The notes under the pieces: generated by a model | Seen by the model: only the letters and a program-made list of their open reading frames with translations | Told to the model about the DNA's origin: nothing | Databases searched by the model: none | Translations under genes and position numbers: made by a program | Shown here: in pieces, positions 40,353 to 49,661 of the stretch | Position numbering within the stretch: the first letter of the stretch is position 1 | Layout: the number at the start of each line of letters is the position of its first letter | Source: Prado023 sp964418695 | GTDB lineage: Bacteria > Actinomycetota > Actinomycetes > S36-B12 > CAIYMF01 | Assembly (NCBI GenBank): GCA_964418695.1 | Contig: CAYQMN010000004.1 | Span: 62,001 to 126,000 of the forward strand | Length of the DNA stretch: 64,000 nt | Reading direction: 5' to 3'

Positions 40353-43300
40353 ATGAGCACCCAGACCGACGCTGCCGCGGCGGCAGCCGCGACCCAGAGC
40401 GACGCTGCCGCTGCCCCGACGTCCGGCGCCGCGCCCGGCACCGCCGCCGCCCACGGCTACGCGGCCGTCCCGCCGCGCATCGACCTGGCCGAGGTCGACC
40501 GGCAGATCCTGGGCTTCTGGGCCGAGCACGACATCTTCCACCGCTCGCTGGCGCAGCGGGCCGGCGCGCCGGAGTGGACGTTCTACGAAGGCCCGCCGAC
40601 CGCGAACGGCAAGCCCGGCACCCACCACGTCGAGGCCCGCGTCTTCAAGGACGTCTTCCCCCGGTACCGGACCATGCGCGGCTTCCATGTCGAGCGCAAG
40701 GCCGGCTGGGACTGCCACGGCCTGCCCGTGGAGCTGGCCGTGGAGAAGGAGCTGGGCTTCTCGGGCAAGGGCGACATCGAGGCCTACGGCGTCGCGCAGT
40801 TCAACGAGCGGTGCCGGGAGTCGGTGCTGCGGCACGTCGACGAGTTCGCGGTGCTCACCGAGCGCATGGGCTACTGGGTCGACATGGACCAGGCCTACTG
40901 GACGATGGACGCCCAGTACGTCCAGAGCGTCTGGTGGTCGCTCAAGCAGATCTTCACCAAGGGCCTGCTGGTCCAGGACCACCGCGTCTCCCCCTACTGC
41001 CCGCGCTGCGGCACGGGACTGTCCGACCACGAGCTCGCCCAGGGCTACGAGGAGGTGTCCGACCCCTCGGTGTACGTGCGGATGCCGGTGACCTCCGGCC
41101 CGCTGGCCGACCGGTTCCCCGGCGTCAGCCTGCTGGTCTGGACGACGACCCCGTGGACCCTGGTGAGCAACACCGCGGTGGCGGTCAAGCCCGACGCGAC
41201 CTACCAGGTGGTCCGGGTGCCCGGCGGCGACCTGGGCGACTCCGAGCTGCTCGTGATCGCCGAGGACCTGCGCGAGGCGAAGCTGCCCGAGGGCCACGAG
41301 GTGCTGGCCAGCCTGCCCGGGCGCGACCTGGAGCGCACCGGCTACGCGCGCCCGTTCGACCTGATCGACATCCCCGGCGCGCACTACGTGATCCTGGCCG
41401 ACTACGTGACCACCGAGGACGGCACCGGGCTGGTCCACCAGGCCCCGGCGTTCGGCGCCGACGACCTGGCGACCTGCCGGGCGTACGGCCTGCCGGTGGT
41501 CAACCCGCTGCGCGCCGACGGCACGTTCGAGCCGTCCGTGCCGATGGTCGGCGGGCTGTTCTTCAAGGCCGCCGACCCCGCGCTGGCCGCCGACCTGGAG
41601 GCGCGCGGGCTGATGTTCGCCAGCGAGCGGTTCGTGCACGCGTACCCGCACTGCTGGCGCTGTCACACGCCGCTGCTCTACTACGCGCAGCCGTCCTGGT
41701 ACATCCGCACGACGGCGATCAAGGACGCCCTCATGCGCGAGAACGCGGCCACCGACTGGCACCCGCCGACCATCCAGTGGGGCCGCTACGGGGACTGGCT
41801 GAGCAACAACGTCGACTGGGCGCTCTCCCGCAACCGCTATTGGGGCACCCCGCTGCCCATCTGGCGCTGCCCCGAGGAGCACCTCACCGTGGTGGAGTCC
41901 CTGGCCGAGCTGGGCTCGCTGGCCGGGCAGGACCTCTCCGAGCTGGACCCGCACCGGCCGTTCGTCGACGACGTGACCCTGCCGTGCCCGCAGTGCGCGC
42001 AGACCGCGACGCGCGTTCCCGAGGTCATCGACTGCTGGTACGACAGCGGCGCGATGCCGTTCGCCCAGTGGGGCTACCCGCACGCCGGGGTGGAGCAGTT
42101 CGACCGCAGCTACCCCGCGGACTTCATCTGCGAGGCGATCGACCAGACCCGCGGCTGGTTCTACACGCTCATGGCGATCGGCACGCTGGTGTTCGACAGG
42201 TCGTCGTACCGCACGGTGCTGTGCCTGGGCCACATCCTCGACGAGGACGGCCGCAAGATGAGCAAGCACCTGGGCAACGTCCTGGAGCCGGTGCCGCTCA
42301 TGGACGAGCACGGCGCCGACGCCGTGCGCTGGTTCATGCTGGCCGGCGGCTCCCCGTGGCAGGCGCGCCGGGTCGGGCACGCCACGATCCAGGAGGTCGT
42401 GCGCAAGACCCTGCTCACCTACTGGAGCACGGTCTCGTTCCAGAGCCTCTACGCGCGGGCGGCCGGCTGGGCGCCGGGCGGATCCGGTTCGCCGGAGCCT
42501 GCGCAGCGGCCCGCGCTGGACCGCTGGGCGCTCGGCGAGGCGCACCGGCTGGTGGCCGCGGTCACCGAGGCGATGGAGGCCTACGACACCCAGCGCGCCG
42601 GGCGGCTGCTGGCCGGCTACCTGGACGACCTGTCCAACTGGTACGTGCGCCGCTCGCGCCGCCGCTTCTGGGCCGGCGAGCCCGCCGCGCTGGCCACGCT
42701 GCACGAGTGCCTGCAGCTGGTCACGCTGCTCCTGGCGCCGTTCACGCCGTTCGTCACCGAGCGGGTCTGGCAGGACCTGTTCGCCGAGGGTGGCGACGTG
42801 CCCGAGTCGGTGCACCTGGCCGACTGGCCGGTGGCCGACGAGTCGCTGGTGGACGACGAGCTGACCGCGCAGATGGCGCTGGTCCGTCGCCTGGTCGAGC
42901 TGGGCCGCGGGGCCCGGGCCGCCGGGAAGATCCGCACCCGCCAGCCGCTGGGCCGGGCGCTGGTCTCGGCCACCGGCTGGGAGCGGATGCCCGAGGACCT
43001 GCGCGCCCAGCTGCGCGAGGAGCTCAACGTGCTGACCGTCACCAGCCTGACCGAGGCCGGCGAGCAGGGCGGTGAGCTGGTGCACATCTCGGCCAAGGCG
43101 AACTTCCGGGCGCTGGGCCGCCGGTTCGGCAAGGGCACCCAGCCGGTGGCCGCGGCGATCTCCGCCACGGATCCGGTCGCCCTGGCCGCCGCTCTGCGGG
43201 CTCGCGGGACCGCGACCGTGCTGGTCGGGGACGAGCCGGTCGAGGTCGGCCCCGACGAGGTCGTCGTCACCGAGACGCCGCGCGAGGGCTGGTCGGTGGC

Positions 43301-43610
43301 CACCGAGGCCGGGGAGACCCTGGCCCTGGACCTGGAGCTGACCCCCGAGCTGGTGCGCCGCGGGCTGGCCCGCGAGGTGGTGCGGCTGGTCCAGGACGCC
43401 CGCAAGCAGGCCGGGCTGGACATCTCCGACCGGATCGAGCTGTGGCTGAGCACCGCCGACCCCGAGCTCGGCGCGGCGCTCGACGCGCATGCCGGCGAGA
43501 TCGCCGGCGAGGTGCTGGCCGTGGCCGTCACTCGCGAGACCGCGCCCGCGGACGCCTGGTCGGCAGCCGACGAGCAGCTGGGCATCGAGTTCGGGGTCCG
43601 CCGCACCTGA
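40353..43610 (+). CDS. ileS: Isoleucine-tRNA ligase
   Basis: 1085 aa. The class-I HIGH signature appears as GKPGTHHVEAR, and KMSKH is intact (RKMSKHLGNVL): this is the eukaryote-like IleS type found in actinobacteria, often mupirocin tolerant. An editing (CP1) domain follows the first half of the Rossmann fold; Cys motifs CPRCGTGLSDHE and CPQCAQT, then the anticodon-binding domain and a C-terminal domain. An Ala/Thr-rich N-terminal extension of about 35 residues precedes the core. Confidence 0.97.
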   Translation: MSTQTDAAAAAAATQSDAAAAPTSGAAPGTAAAHGYAAVPPRIDLAEVDRQILGFWAEHDIFHRSLAQRAGAPEWTFYEGPPTANGKPGTHHVEARVFKDVFPRYRTMRGFHVERKAGWDCHGLPVELAVEKELGFSGKGDIEAYGVAQFNERCRESVLRHVDEFAVLTERMGYWVDMDQAYWTMDAQYVQSVWWSLKQIFTKGLLVQDHRVSPYCPRCGTGLSDHELAQGYEEVSDPSVYVRMPVTSGPLADRFPGVSLLVWTTTPWTLVSNTAVAVKPDATYQVVRVPGGDLGDSELLVIAEDLREAKLPEGHEVLASLPGRDLERTGYARPFDLIDIPGAHYVILADYVTTEDGTGLVHQAPAFGADDLATCRAYGLPVVNPLRADGTFEPSVPMVGGLFFKAADPALAADLEARGLMFASERFVHAYPHCWRCHTPLLYYAQPSWYIRTTAIKDALMRENAATDWHPPTIQWGRYGDWLSNNVDWALSRNRYWGTPLPIWRCPEEHLTVVESLAELGSLAGQDLSELDPHRPFVDDVTLPCPQCAQTATRVPEVIDCWYDSGAMPFAQWGYPHAGVEQFDRSYPADFICEAIDQTRGWFYTLMAIGTLVFDRSSYRTVLCLGHILDEDGRKMSKHLGNVLEPVPLMDEHGADAVRWFMLAGGSPWQARRVGHATIQEVVRKTLLTYWSTVSFQSLYARAAGWAPGGSGSPEPAQRPALDRWALGEAHRLVAAVTEAMEAYDTQRAGRLLAGYLDDLSNWYVRRSRRRFWAGEPAALATLHECLQLVTLLLAPFTPFVTERVWQDLFAEGGDVPESVHLADWPVADESLVDDELTAQMALVRRLVELGRGARAAGKIRTRQPLGRALVSATGWERMPEDLRAQLREELNVLTVTSLTEAGEQGGELVHISAKANFRALGRRFGKGTQPVAAAISATDPVALAAALRARGTATVLVGDEPVEVGPDEVVVTETPREGWSVATEAGETLALDLELTPELVRRGLAREVVRLVQDARKQAGLDISDRIELWLSTADPELGAALDAHAGEIAGEVLAVAVTRETAPADAWSAADEQLGIEFGVRRT

Positions 43611-43733
43611 AGGGTCCGCCGCGCCTGAGCGCGGCCCGTCCACAGCGGTGTGCGGGCCCTGCGGGCGCCCGCGGCGCTCGGTGTCAGACCCCAGGGGCAG
43701 GCTCGTCCCCGACACACCACGAGGGGAGCAGCG

Positions 43734-45248
43734 ATGGCTGATCGAGCGCTGACCGAGGGCGACCCGCGCACCGACCGGCAGCGGGGGGCCGTCTACCTGG
43801 CCGAGGACCAGCTGGCCCGGATCATGGCCTCGCCGTACCGGCAGGTCCGGGTCGGGGCGAGGGTAGTGACCCTCCGGCCCGATCCACCGCTGGCCGACGT
43901 GCCCGCGATGCAGCGGTTCGTCGATGCGGTGCTGGCCAGCGACGCCGCCCGAGTCCACCGGGTCGGGCCCGGGCCGAGGGGGACTGAGCCCATGGAGACC
44001 GGCCCGACGGGAGCCGAGCCGACGGGACCGGTGACGGTGAGGGCCAGCCGCGGGTTCGGCCGGGCCACCTACCAGAACGGCGTCATCCGGATCCCGGTCG
44101 CCGACCCGCGCGGTCGCTGGGCCATGACCCGGGCCGTGCTCCTGCACGAGGTCGCCCATCACCTGGCCGACGAGCCCGGGCACGCGCCCAGGTTCCGCGC
44201 CGCGCTGGTCGCCCTGTACCGGGCCCATCTGGGAGAGGGCGCGGCGGACCTGCTGGCCCAGCTCCTGGCTCCGCTCGACGAGCTGCCCGACCTGTCTGCC
44301 GGCTCCGCAGGGGCGGCCGAGGTCAGCCCGGACCAGATGCGGCGGGTGACCGCGCTCCTGGCCAAGGCGCAGTCCACCACCTCCCCGGCCGAGGCCGAGG
44401 CGTACATGGCCAAGGCCGCGGAGGTCGCCCAGCGGCACAGCCTCGACCTCGCCGTGGCCGCCCTGCGGCCCGCGCCCCGACCAGAGCTGCCCACCCACCG
44501 CATGCTCACCATCGGCCGGCCGCGCGCGTCGCTGAACAAGCCCCTGGTCGCCCTGTACCTGGCCATCGCCCGGGCATGGCCGGTCCGGGCCGACATCGGA
44601 CCGGGCTCGACCTACGTCCTGGGGTACGGCATGCCCGCGGATCTGGACCAGGTGGAGTCGGTGTTCGCCACCGCGTCCGCGCTGATGGTGCGTGGCGCCG
44701 AGGCCCATGTCCGGGGCCGCAGCTGGGCCGGCAGCTACTACCGGCCGACCACCGGCGGCACCGCCCGGCCGGTGACGGCGACCGTCGCGCGCAACGCCTT
44801 CGTCATGGGGTTCGTCGAGCGGGTAGGGGCTCGGATGGCCCAAGCGGCCCAAAGCGCACGCGCAGCCGCCGAGCGCGCCGCCGCGGGGTGCGAGTCCGGT
44901 TCCGCGGGACGCGAGTCCGGCTCCGCGTGCGATCCGACCGGCGGGCTGAGCCATCCCGGTGGGCATGGCCATCCCGGTGGGCATGGCCATCCCGGTGGGC
45001 AGAGTCCGCAGGGATGGGGCGACGACCCGGCGGGAGCCGCTCGGGAGCGCGAGGTCGCATTGGCGCTGCGCGCCCGCGAGGTCGCTGTCGTGGACTACCA
45101 CCGCGCATCGTCGCGGGCCCGCGGCAGCTGGCAGGGCTCCCTCACCGCGGCAGGGGGTGCGACGGCAAGCCGACGAGCGGGCCGCGCCGCCGCCGATGCG
45201 CTGGGGCGGCAGACCCTCGGCCGCGGGCGCAGAGCCATCGAAGGCTGA
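43734..45248 (+). CDS. TIGR04338-type putative metallohydrolase with DUF2786 domain
   Basis: 504 aa. N-terminal half resembles the TIGR04338 family with the zinc motif HEVAHHLADEPGH (HExxH) near residue 139; the middle carries a DUF2786 segment (MRRVTALLAKAQSTTSPAEAEAYMAKAAEVAQRHSLDL) and the conserved domain that follows it. Then a low-complexity stretch with three GGHGHP units and a basic Ala-rich end. A possible soluble metallopeptidase fused to DUF2786, whose function is unknown. ATG 43734 has GGGGAG at 5 bases. Follows ileS by 123 bases on the same strand. Confidence 0.85.
   Translation: MADRALTEGDPRTDRQRGAVYLAEDQLARIMASPYRQVRVGARVVTLRPDPPLADVPAMQRFVDAVLASDAARVHRVGPGPRGTEPMETGPTGAEPTGPVTVRASRGFGRATYQNGVIRIPVADPRGRWAMTRAVLLHEVAHHLADEPGHAPRFRAALVALYRAHLGEGAADLLAQLLAPLDELPDLSAGSAGAAEVSPDQMRRVTALLAKAQSTTSPAEAEAYMAKAAEVAQRHSLDLAVAALRPAPRPELPTHRMLTIGRPRASLNKPLVALYLAIARAWPVRADIGPGSTYVLGYGMPADLDQVESVFATASALMVRGAEAHVRGRSWAGSYYRPTTGGTARPVTATVARNAFVMGFVERVGARMAQAAQSARAAAERAAAGCESGSAGRESGSACDPTGGLSHPGGHGHPGGHGHPGGQSPQGWGDDPAGAAREREVALALRAREVAVVDYHRASSRARGSWQGSLTAAGGATASRRAGRAAADALGRQTLGRGRRAIEG
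44952..45001. repeat. 18-base in-frame repeat (Gly-His-Pro units)
   Basis: CATCCCGGTGGGCATGGC at 44952-44969 and 44970-44987, then a partial third copy to 45001. Encodes HPGGHG units in the TIGR04338/DUF2786 protein. Confidence 0.9.
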
Positions 45249-45300
45249 CCTCCCGAGCGATGGCGAAGGCCGGCACCCCGGGACGCGCAGCCAACCGCGG

Positions 45301-45386
45301 CGCGCGGGTGCGGTGGCCGAGAGCAGCGCGCGGGTGCGGTGGCCGAGAGCGGCGCGCGGGTGCGGTGGCCGAGAGCGGCGCGCGGG
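45301..45386. repeat. 26-base tandem repeat, three copies plus a partial
   Basis: Unit starting CGCGCGGGTGCGGTGGCCGA at 45301, 45327 and 45353, and a truncated fourth at 45379, differing by one base at most. It sits in the 249-base spacer (45249-45497) between the metallohydrolase gene and the convergent divIVA-like gene; no gene is credible in this spacer. Confidence 0.92.
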
Positions 45387-45444
45387 AGCGGGCGACCACG
45401 AGGCTCCGGGGACGTCTCTGCCCTGGTCTGGGTGAGAGCCGACT

Positions 45445-45483
45445 GCGGGAGCGGACGGCGGGAGCGGACGGCGGGAGCGGACC
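45445..45483. repeat. 13-base tandem repeat, three copies
   Basis: GCGGGAGCGGACG at 45445, 45458 and 45471 (the last ending ACC). Same spacer as the 26-base repeat, 15 bases before the stop of the divIVA-like gene. Confidence 0.9.
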
Positions 45484-45497
45484 CTGGGGGTCCGTGC

Positions 45498-45821
45498 TCA
45501 GGGACGACCGAGACTCTTCAGCTCCTGCAGCTGGGCCTCCAGCAGCGAGGTGAGCCGCCCGCGGATCTTCTCCTCGCTGGCCAGCAGCGCGGCCACCCGC
45601 CGCTCCACCTCCTCCTGGACGCTGGCAAGGTCGGGCAGTGCCGGGCGGCCGGAGTCCTCCTGGGCGTCGAGCTCGGTCTGGAGGGCGGCCAGCTGGGCGT
45701 GCAGCCGGGCGACCTCGACCTCGACGACCTCCAGGAAGGCGTCGACCTCCTCGATGTCGTAGCCGGTGGCGTGGCGGACCAGCCGGAACTGCTTGTCGTG
45801 GATGTCCTGGGCGCTGAGCAT
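45498..45821 (-). CDS. Short DivIVA-domain protein
   Basis: 107 aa. The N-terminus MLSAQDIHDKQFRLVRHATGYDIEEVDAFLEVVE matches the DivIVA/Wag31 membrane-binding domain (GY..EEVDAFL), followed by about 60 residues of coiled coil and no long C-terminal coiled coil. It lies where actinobacteria have the polar-growth gene wag31/divIVA after ftsZ-yggS-sepF-yggT, but Wag31 is about 250-300 aa. Either a reduced DivIVA or a paralogue, with the full gene elsewhere. ATG 45821 has GAGGA 10 bases upstream. Confidence 0.85.
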   Translation of the reverse strand: MLSAQDIHDKQFRLVRHATGYDIEEVDAFLEVVEVEVARLHAQLAALQTELDAQEDSGRPALPDLASVQEEVERRVAALLASEEKIRGRLTSLLEAQLQELKSLGRP

Positions 45822-45950
45822 GCGGATTCCGTCCTCGATCGGGCCGAGATCCCAGGGTAGGAGCGCCCGACCCGGGCCGCGCGCCGACGCGGCCTGCACC
45901 CGGTCGGGAGAGCCTGTCAGCTCAGCCTCGAGGCTCTGCTCAGCCTCGAG

Positions 45951-45995
45951 GCTCAGGCCAGCCTCGAGCTCAGGCCAGCCTCGAGCTCAGGCCAG
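45951..45995. repeat. 17-base tandem repeat overlapping the yggT stop
   Basis: GCTCAGGCCAGCCTCGA at 45951, 45968 and a partial copy at 45985 that includes the yggT stop (45987). Related CTCAGCCTCGAGG words continue to 45920. The repeats contain GAGCTC/CTCGAG-type short palindromes and may serve as the operon terminator. Confidence 0.88.
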
Positions 45996-46274
45996 ATGGG
46001 CCAGGCCGCGCAGGGCGAGCTGCAGCATGACGAACAGGACGAGGAACGCCAGATCCAGGGAGACCTGACCGATCCGCAAGGGAGGGATCACCCGGCGCAG
46101 CGCCCGCAACGGCGGATCCGTCGCCATCATCACCGACTCGAAGATGATGACCGTGATGCCCGTCGGCTGGAAGTCGCGGGCGAACACCATGATCAACCCG
46201 ATGATGAGCCGGGCGATGAGTACGAGCAGATACAGCCAGATGGCGGTCGCGGCCAGGCTGACGACGAGTGCCAT
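45987..46274 (-). CDS. YggT family membrane protein
   Basis: 95 aa, two transmembrane segments (about 5-28 and 68-90) flanking the family motif RDFQPTG and DPPLRALRRVIPPLRIG. YggT proteins lie beside sepF/ftsZ in Gram-positive bacteria and are linked to division or osmotic stress; the exact role is unknown. Starts 3 bases after the sepF stop, in the ftsZ operon. Confidence 0.93.
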   Translation of the reverse strand: MALVVSLAATAIWLYLLVLIARLIIGLIMVFARDFQPTGITVIIFESVMMATDPPLRALRRVIPPLRIGQVSLDLAFLVLFVMLQLALRGLAHLA

Positions 46275-46277
46275 GCC

Positions 46278-46811
46278 TCAACTCTGGTTGAAGAAGCCAT
46301 CCTGCGCGATCTGCGCACGAGCCTCCGCACCCACGTCCACGTTCGCCGGCGAGAGGAGGAAGACCTTGTTGGTGATCCGCTCGATCGATCCGCGCAGGCC
46401 GAAGATGAGGCCCGCGGCGAAGTCGACGATCCGCTTGGCGTCGCTGTCGTCCATGCCGGTGAGATTCACGATGACCGGCACGCCCTCGCGGTACTCCTCG
46501 CCGATCCGGCGGGCGTCGTTGTAGGAGCGCGGGTGCAGGGTCTCGATCCGGTACACGTCGGCCCCTCCAGTCGAGCCGGTCGGCTTGAGCGTGGCCGCCG
46601 GAGCGGGACGCTCGGCCACCGCGGTGGCGACCGGCCGGATGGTCGTCTCGGGGAGGGGACGGGGCCGGACCTCGCGCACGTCGGCGGCTGGCACGGTGTA
46701 GTGCTCGCGCGCCGGCCGCGCCCGGGTCTCCACCGGCTCGGCCTCGTAGTCGTCGAGATCGCTCTCGACCAGGCCCAGGTACTCGGCCATCTTGCGCATC
46801 GTGCCGGCCAT
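46278..46811 (-). CDS. sepF: Cell division protein SepF
   Basis: 177 aa. N-terminal amphipathic segment MAGTMRKMAEYLGL that binds membrane, a disordered linker rich in Pro/Arg (about 25-85) and the SepF domain (IETLHPRSYNDARRIGEEYR, NLTGMDDSDAKRIVDFAAGL). Anchors FtsZ to the membrane in actinobacteria, which lack FtsA. ATG 46811 has GGAGG 7 bases upstream. Same operon as ftsZ. Confidence 0.96.
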   Translation of the reverse strand: MAGTMRKMAEYLGLVESDLDDYEAEPVETRARPAREHYTVPAADVREVRPRPLPETTIRPVATAVAERPAPAATLKPTGSTGGADVYRIETLHPRSYNDARRIGEEYREGVPVIVNLTGMDDSDAKRIVDFAAGLIFGLRGSIERITNKVFLLSPANVDVGAEARAQIAQDGFFNQS

Positions 46812-46866
46812 GTCGTGTCCTCCATGCTCTCCGCCCCGCGCGAGCGGGCCGGTGTTGGGTTGCAGG

Positions 46867-47589
46867 CTACTTGAACGTGCGACGGTGCCCGAGCAGGGCA
46901 CTGCCAAGTCTGATGTGTGTTGCGCCGCTCGCGATCGCGGCCTCCAGGTCGCCGGACATGCCCGCCGATCGCATGGTCGCGGTGGGGACCTCGGCCAGCA
47001 CCCGGTCATGGACGGCGGCCAGCCGCTGGAACGGCTCGCGGGGGTCGACCCCCAGCGGGGCGACCGCCATCACGCCGAGCAGGTCCAGGTGCTCGGCGTC
47101 CGCGACCAGCTCGGCCAGGGCGGGGATCTCGCCGGGCAGGGCACCGCCACGCCCGCCGGGGCCGTGCTCGGCGCTGCCGTCCAGATCCACCTGCAGGCAG
47201 ACTCCCAGGCGCTTGCCGGCAGCGCCCGCCGCGCGGTCCAGGGCGGTCGCCAGCCGCGCGCGGTCGACCGACTCCACCACGTCGCAGGCCCGCACGACGG
47301 AGGCGGCCTTGTTGCGCTGCAGCTGGCCCACGAAGTGCCAGCGGACGTCGAGGTCGGCGCACTCGGCGACCTTCCCGCGCAGCTCCTGCTCGCGGTTCTC
47401 CCCCACCTCGCGCACCCCGAGCGCCGCCAGTCGGCGGACGTCACTGGCCGGCCACGTCTTCGTGATCGCCACCACCGTCACCTCCTCCGGCTTCCGCCCC
47501 GCGGCCGCGCACGCGGCCCAGATCCGCTCCTTGACGCGGGCGAGGTTGCCGGCCAGCTCCTCGTCGCGCGGGTCGCCCGCACCCGTCAC
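46867..47589 (-). CDS. YggS/PLPBP family pyridoxal phosphate homeostasis protein
   Basis: 240 aa, alanine-racemase-like barrel binding PLP without known catalysis. PLP lysine in VAITKTWPASD, GENREQEL, WHFVGQLQRNK, MSGDLEAAI, and the phosphate end IRLGSALLG. GTG 47589 overlaps the pgeF stop (GTGA). Conserved member of the ftsZ-pgeF-yggS-sepF-yggT order. Confidence 0.95.
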   Translation of the reverse strand: MTGAGDPRDEELAGNLARVKERIWAACAAAGRKPEEVTVVAITKTWPASDVRRLAALGVREVGENREQELRGKVAECADLDVRWHFVGQLQRNKAASVVRACDVVESVDRARLATALDRAAGAAGKRLGVCLQVDLDGSAEHGPGGRGGALPGEIPALAELVADAEHLDLLGVMAVAPLGVDPREPFQRLAAVHDRVLAEVPTATMRSAGMSGDLEAAIASGATHIRLGSALLGHRRTFK

Positions 47590-48353
47590 GCCGCCACCAG
47601 GACGATCGCGCCGGCCTGCCGGCCGGTCAGCCCGTCGCGGCGGTGCGAGTACAGGCCGGGGTCCTCGGCCGTGCAACCGTCCAGCCGCACGCTGGTGGCG
47701 CCCAACTCGGCCAGCCGGGCCACCAGGCCGGCCCGCACGTCGAGGGCGGGCTGGCCGTCCCGGGCCGACGTGAGGGCCTCCGGCCGGACGGCGGCCACCT
47801 CGTCGGCTCGCTGCGCCGGCACCGGGTAGCACGCGCCGCAGATCGCCGGGCCGAGCAGCGCCAGCAGCCGGCCCGGATCGCCACCGGCCCGGACGATGGC
47901 CTGGACCGCCGCCCCAGCCACGTCGACCACCAGACCGCGCCAGCCGCTGTGCACGGCGGCCACGATCCGGGCCGCCGGCTCGACCAGCACCATCGGCACG
48001 CAGTCGGCGGACAGCGCGACCAGCCCGATCCCGGGCCGGTCGGTGACCAGCGCGTCCACCCCGTGCAGCTCGGCCTCGGGCGCCGGACCGGTGGGCTGGC
48101 GGACCTCCGCGACGCCCCGCCCGTGGTCGGGACGCATGAAGGTCATCGCGCTGACCGGGACACCGAGCGCCCCGGCCAGCGCGGACCGGGCGCCCTGGAC
48201 GGCCGCGGGGTCGTCACCCACGTGCGAGCCCAGGTTCGCCCATTCGTACGGCCAGTGGCTCGACCCACCGCTGGCTGTACCGCCCCGTCCGGTGAAGACC
48301 ACCCTGGCCGCCAGCCCGCCGGGCAGGGCGAGCTGGAGGCGCTGGGTGATCAT
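47586..48353 (-). CDS. pgeF: PgeF/YfiH family protein (LACC1-like, peptidoglycan editing)
   Basis: 255 aa. Zinc/catalytic residues: His in MRPDHGRGV, Cys in LSADCVPMVLV, His in AVHSGWRGLV, plus GPAICGACYPV. In E. coli the family removes wrongly incorporated L-Ser from UDP-MurNAc (established); purine nucleoside activity is also known for LACC1 relatives. ATG 48353, 27 bases after ftsZ. Confidence 0.93.
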   Translation of the reverse strand: MITQRLQLALPGGLAARVVFTGRGGTASGGSSHWPYEWANLGSHVGDDPAAVQGARSALAGALGVPVSAMTFMRPDHGRGVAEVRQPTGPAPEAELHGVDALVTDRPGIGLVALSADCVPMVLVEPAARIVAAVHSGWRGLVVDVAGAAVQAIVRAGGDPGRLLALLGPAICGACYPVPAQRADEVAAVRPEALTSARDGQPALDVRAGLVARLAELGATSVRLDGCTAEDPGLYSHRRDGLTGRQAGAIVLVAA

Positions 48354-48380
48354 CGTCGGGTTCCGCGGGGCAGTCCGGGA

Positions 48381-49568
48381 CTACTTGAGGAAGTCCGGGA
48401 CGTCGAGGTCGTCGGGCTCGTCGAACGAGATGCTGCGCGGCTGCGGCTGGCGCAGGTCCACGTTCGACTTCTCCACGCCGGACAGGCCGGGCGGCAGCAC
48501 CACGTGCGACTGCGAGCCGGCGGACACCAGGACCGGCGCCTCGGCGCGGGAGCCGACCGCAGGGCTCGTCGGCGCCTCGTCGATCACGCGCCCGCGCACG
48601 GTCTCGCGCCGGGCCGGCGGGTGCCCCCCGTCGAAGCCGGCCGCGATGACCGTGACCCGGACCTCGTCGCCCAGGGTGTCGTCGATGACCGCCCCGAAGA
48701 TGATGTTCGCGTCCGGGTGCGCGGCCTCGGCGACCAGGCGAGCGGCCTCGTTGATCTCGAACAGGCCCAGGTCAGACCCACCGGCGATCGACATCAGCAC
48801 GCCATGGGCGCCGTCGATGCTGGCCTCCAGCAGCGGGCTGGCGATCGCGTCCTGCGCCGCGCCGACCGCCCGGTCGTCGCCCCGCGAGGTGCCAATGCCC
48901 ATCAGAGCCGAGCCCGCCCCGGACATGACCGACTTGACGTCGGCGAAGTCCAGGTTGATGAGGCCGGGGGTGGTGATCAGGTCGGTGATGCCCGACACGC
49001 CCTGCAGCAGGACGGTGTCGGCCTGCCGGAACGCGTCGATCATCGAGATCGTCCGGTCGGACAGGGAGAGCAGGCGGTCGTTCGGGATGACGATCAGGGT
49101 GTCCACCTCGGCGCGCAGCGCCTCGATGCCGTTGTCGGCCTGGCCGCTGCGGCGGCGACCCTCGAAGCCGAACGGCCGGGTGACCACGCCGATGGTCAGA
49201 GCGCCCAGCGACTTGGCGATCTTGGCCACGACGGGCGCGCCGCCGGTGCCGGTGCCGCCGCCCTCGCCGGCGGTCACGAAGACCATGTCGGCGCCCTTGA
49301 GCACCTCCTCGATCTCCTCGTGGTGGTCTTCGGCCGCCTTCTTGCCGACCTCCGGGTTCGCGCCCGCACCCAGCCCGCGGGTCAGCTCGCGCCCGATGTC
49401 GAGCTTGACGTCGGCGTCGCTCATCAGCAGCGCCTGCGCGTCGGTGTTGATGGCGATGAACTCCACGCCCTTGAGGCCGACCTCGATCATGCGGTTGACG
49501 GCGTTCACGCCACCGCCGCCGATCCCGACGACCTTGATCACTGCCAGGTAGTTCTGCGGGGCTGCCAC
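48381..49568 (-). CDS. ftsZ: Cell division GTPase FtsZ
   Basis: 395 aa tubulin homologue forming the Z ring. GIGGGGVNAVNRMI, tubulin signature GGGTGTGGAP, T7 loop with NLDFADVKSVM, and the C-terminal peptide DDLDVPDFLK that binds SepF and FtsW. GTG 49568 with GAGGAGA upstream. Normally preceded closely by ftsQ, but here 2.2 kb away because a broken HNH gene lies between, so it must rely on its own promoter region (49569-49710). Confidence 0.98.
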   Translation of the reverse strand: MAAPQNYLAVIKVVGIGGGGVNAVNRMIEVGLKGVEFIAINTDAQALLMSDADVKLDIGRELTRGLGAGANPEVGKKAAEDHHEEIEEVLKGADMVFVTAGEGGGTGTGGAPVVAKIAKSLGALTIGVVTRPFGFEGRRRSGQADNGIEALRAEVDTLIVIPNDRLLSLSDRTISMIDAFRQADTVLLQGVSGITDLITTPGLINLDFADVKSVMSGAGSALMGIGTSRGDDRAVGAAQDAIASPLLEASIDGAHGVLMSIAGGSDLGLFEINEAARLVAEAAHPDANIIFGAVIDDTLGDEVRVTVIAAGFDGGHPPARRETVRGRVIDEAPTSPAVGSRAEAPVLVSAGSQSHVVLPPGLSGVEKSNVDLRQPQPRSISFDEPDDLDVPDFLK

Positions 49569-49661
49569 TTCTGGCTCTCCTCTTCTCCGGTGGTGCGATT
49601 GACGGGCTCGGGGCCCAGCTGTCCGAGGGCTGGACCCTCGCCGCCACCTGATTGCCTTCGA

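Noticed and set aside
40311..45101. A 1596-codon minus-strand frame opposite ileS
   Set aside because: Mirror of the ileS and metallohydrolase genes caused by codon bias; no recognisable domain.
45142..45399. Minus-strand 85-aa frame in the repeat-filled spacer
   Set aside because: It overlaps the metallohydrolase gene end and is made of the 26-base repeat; no ribosome site or domain.
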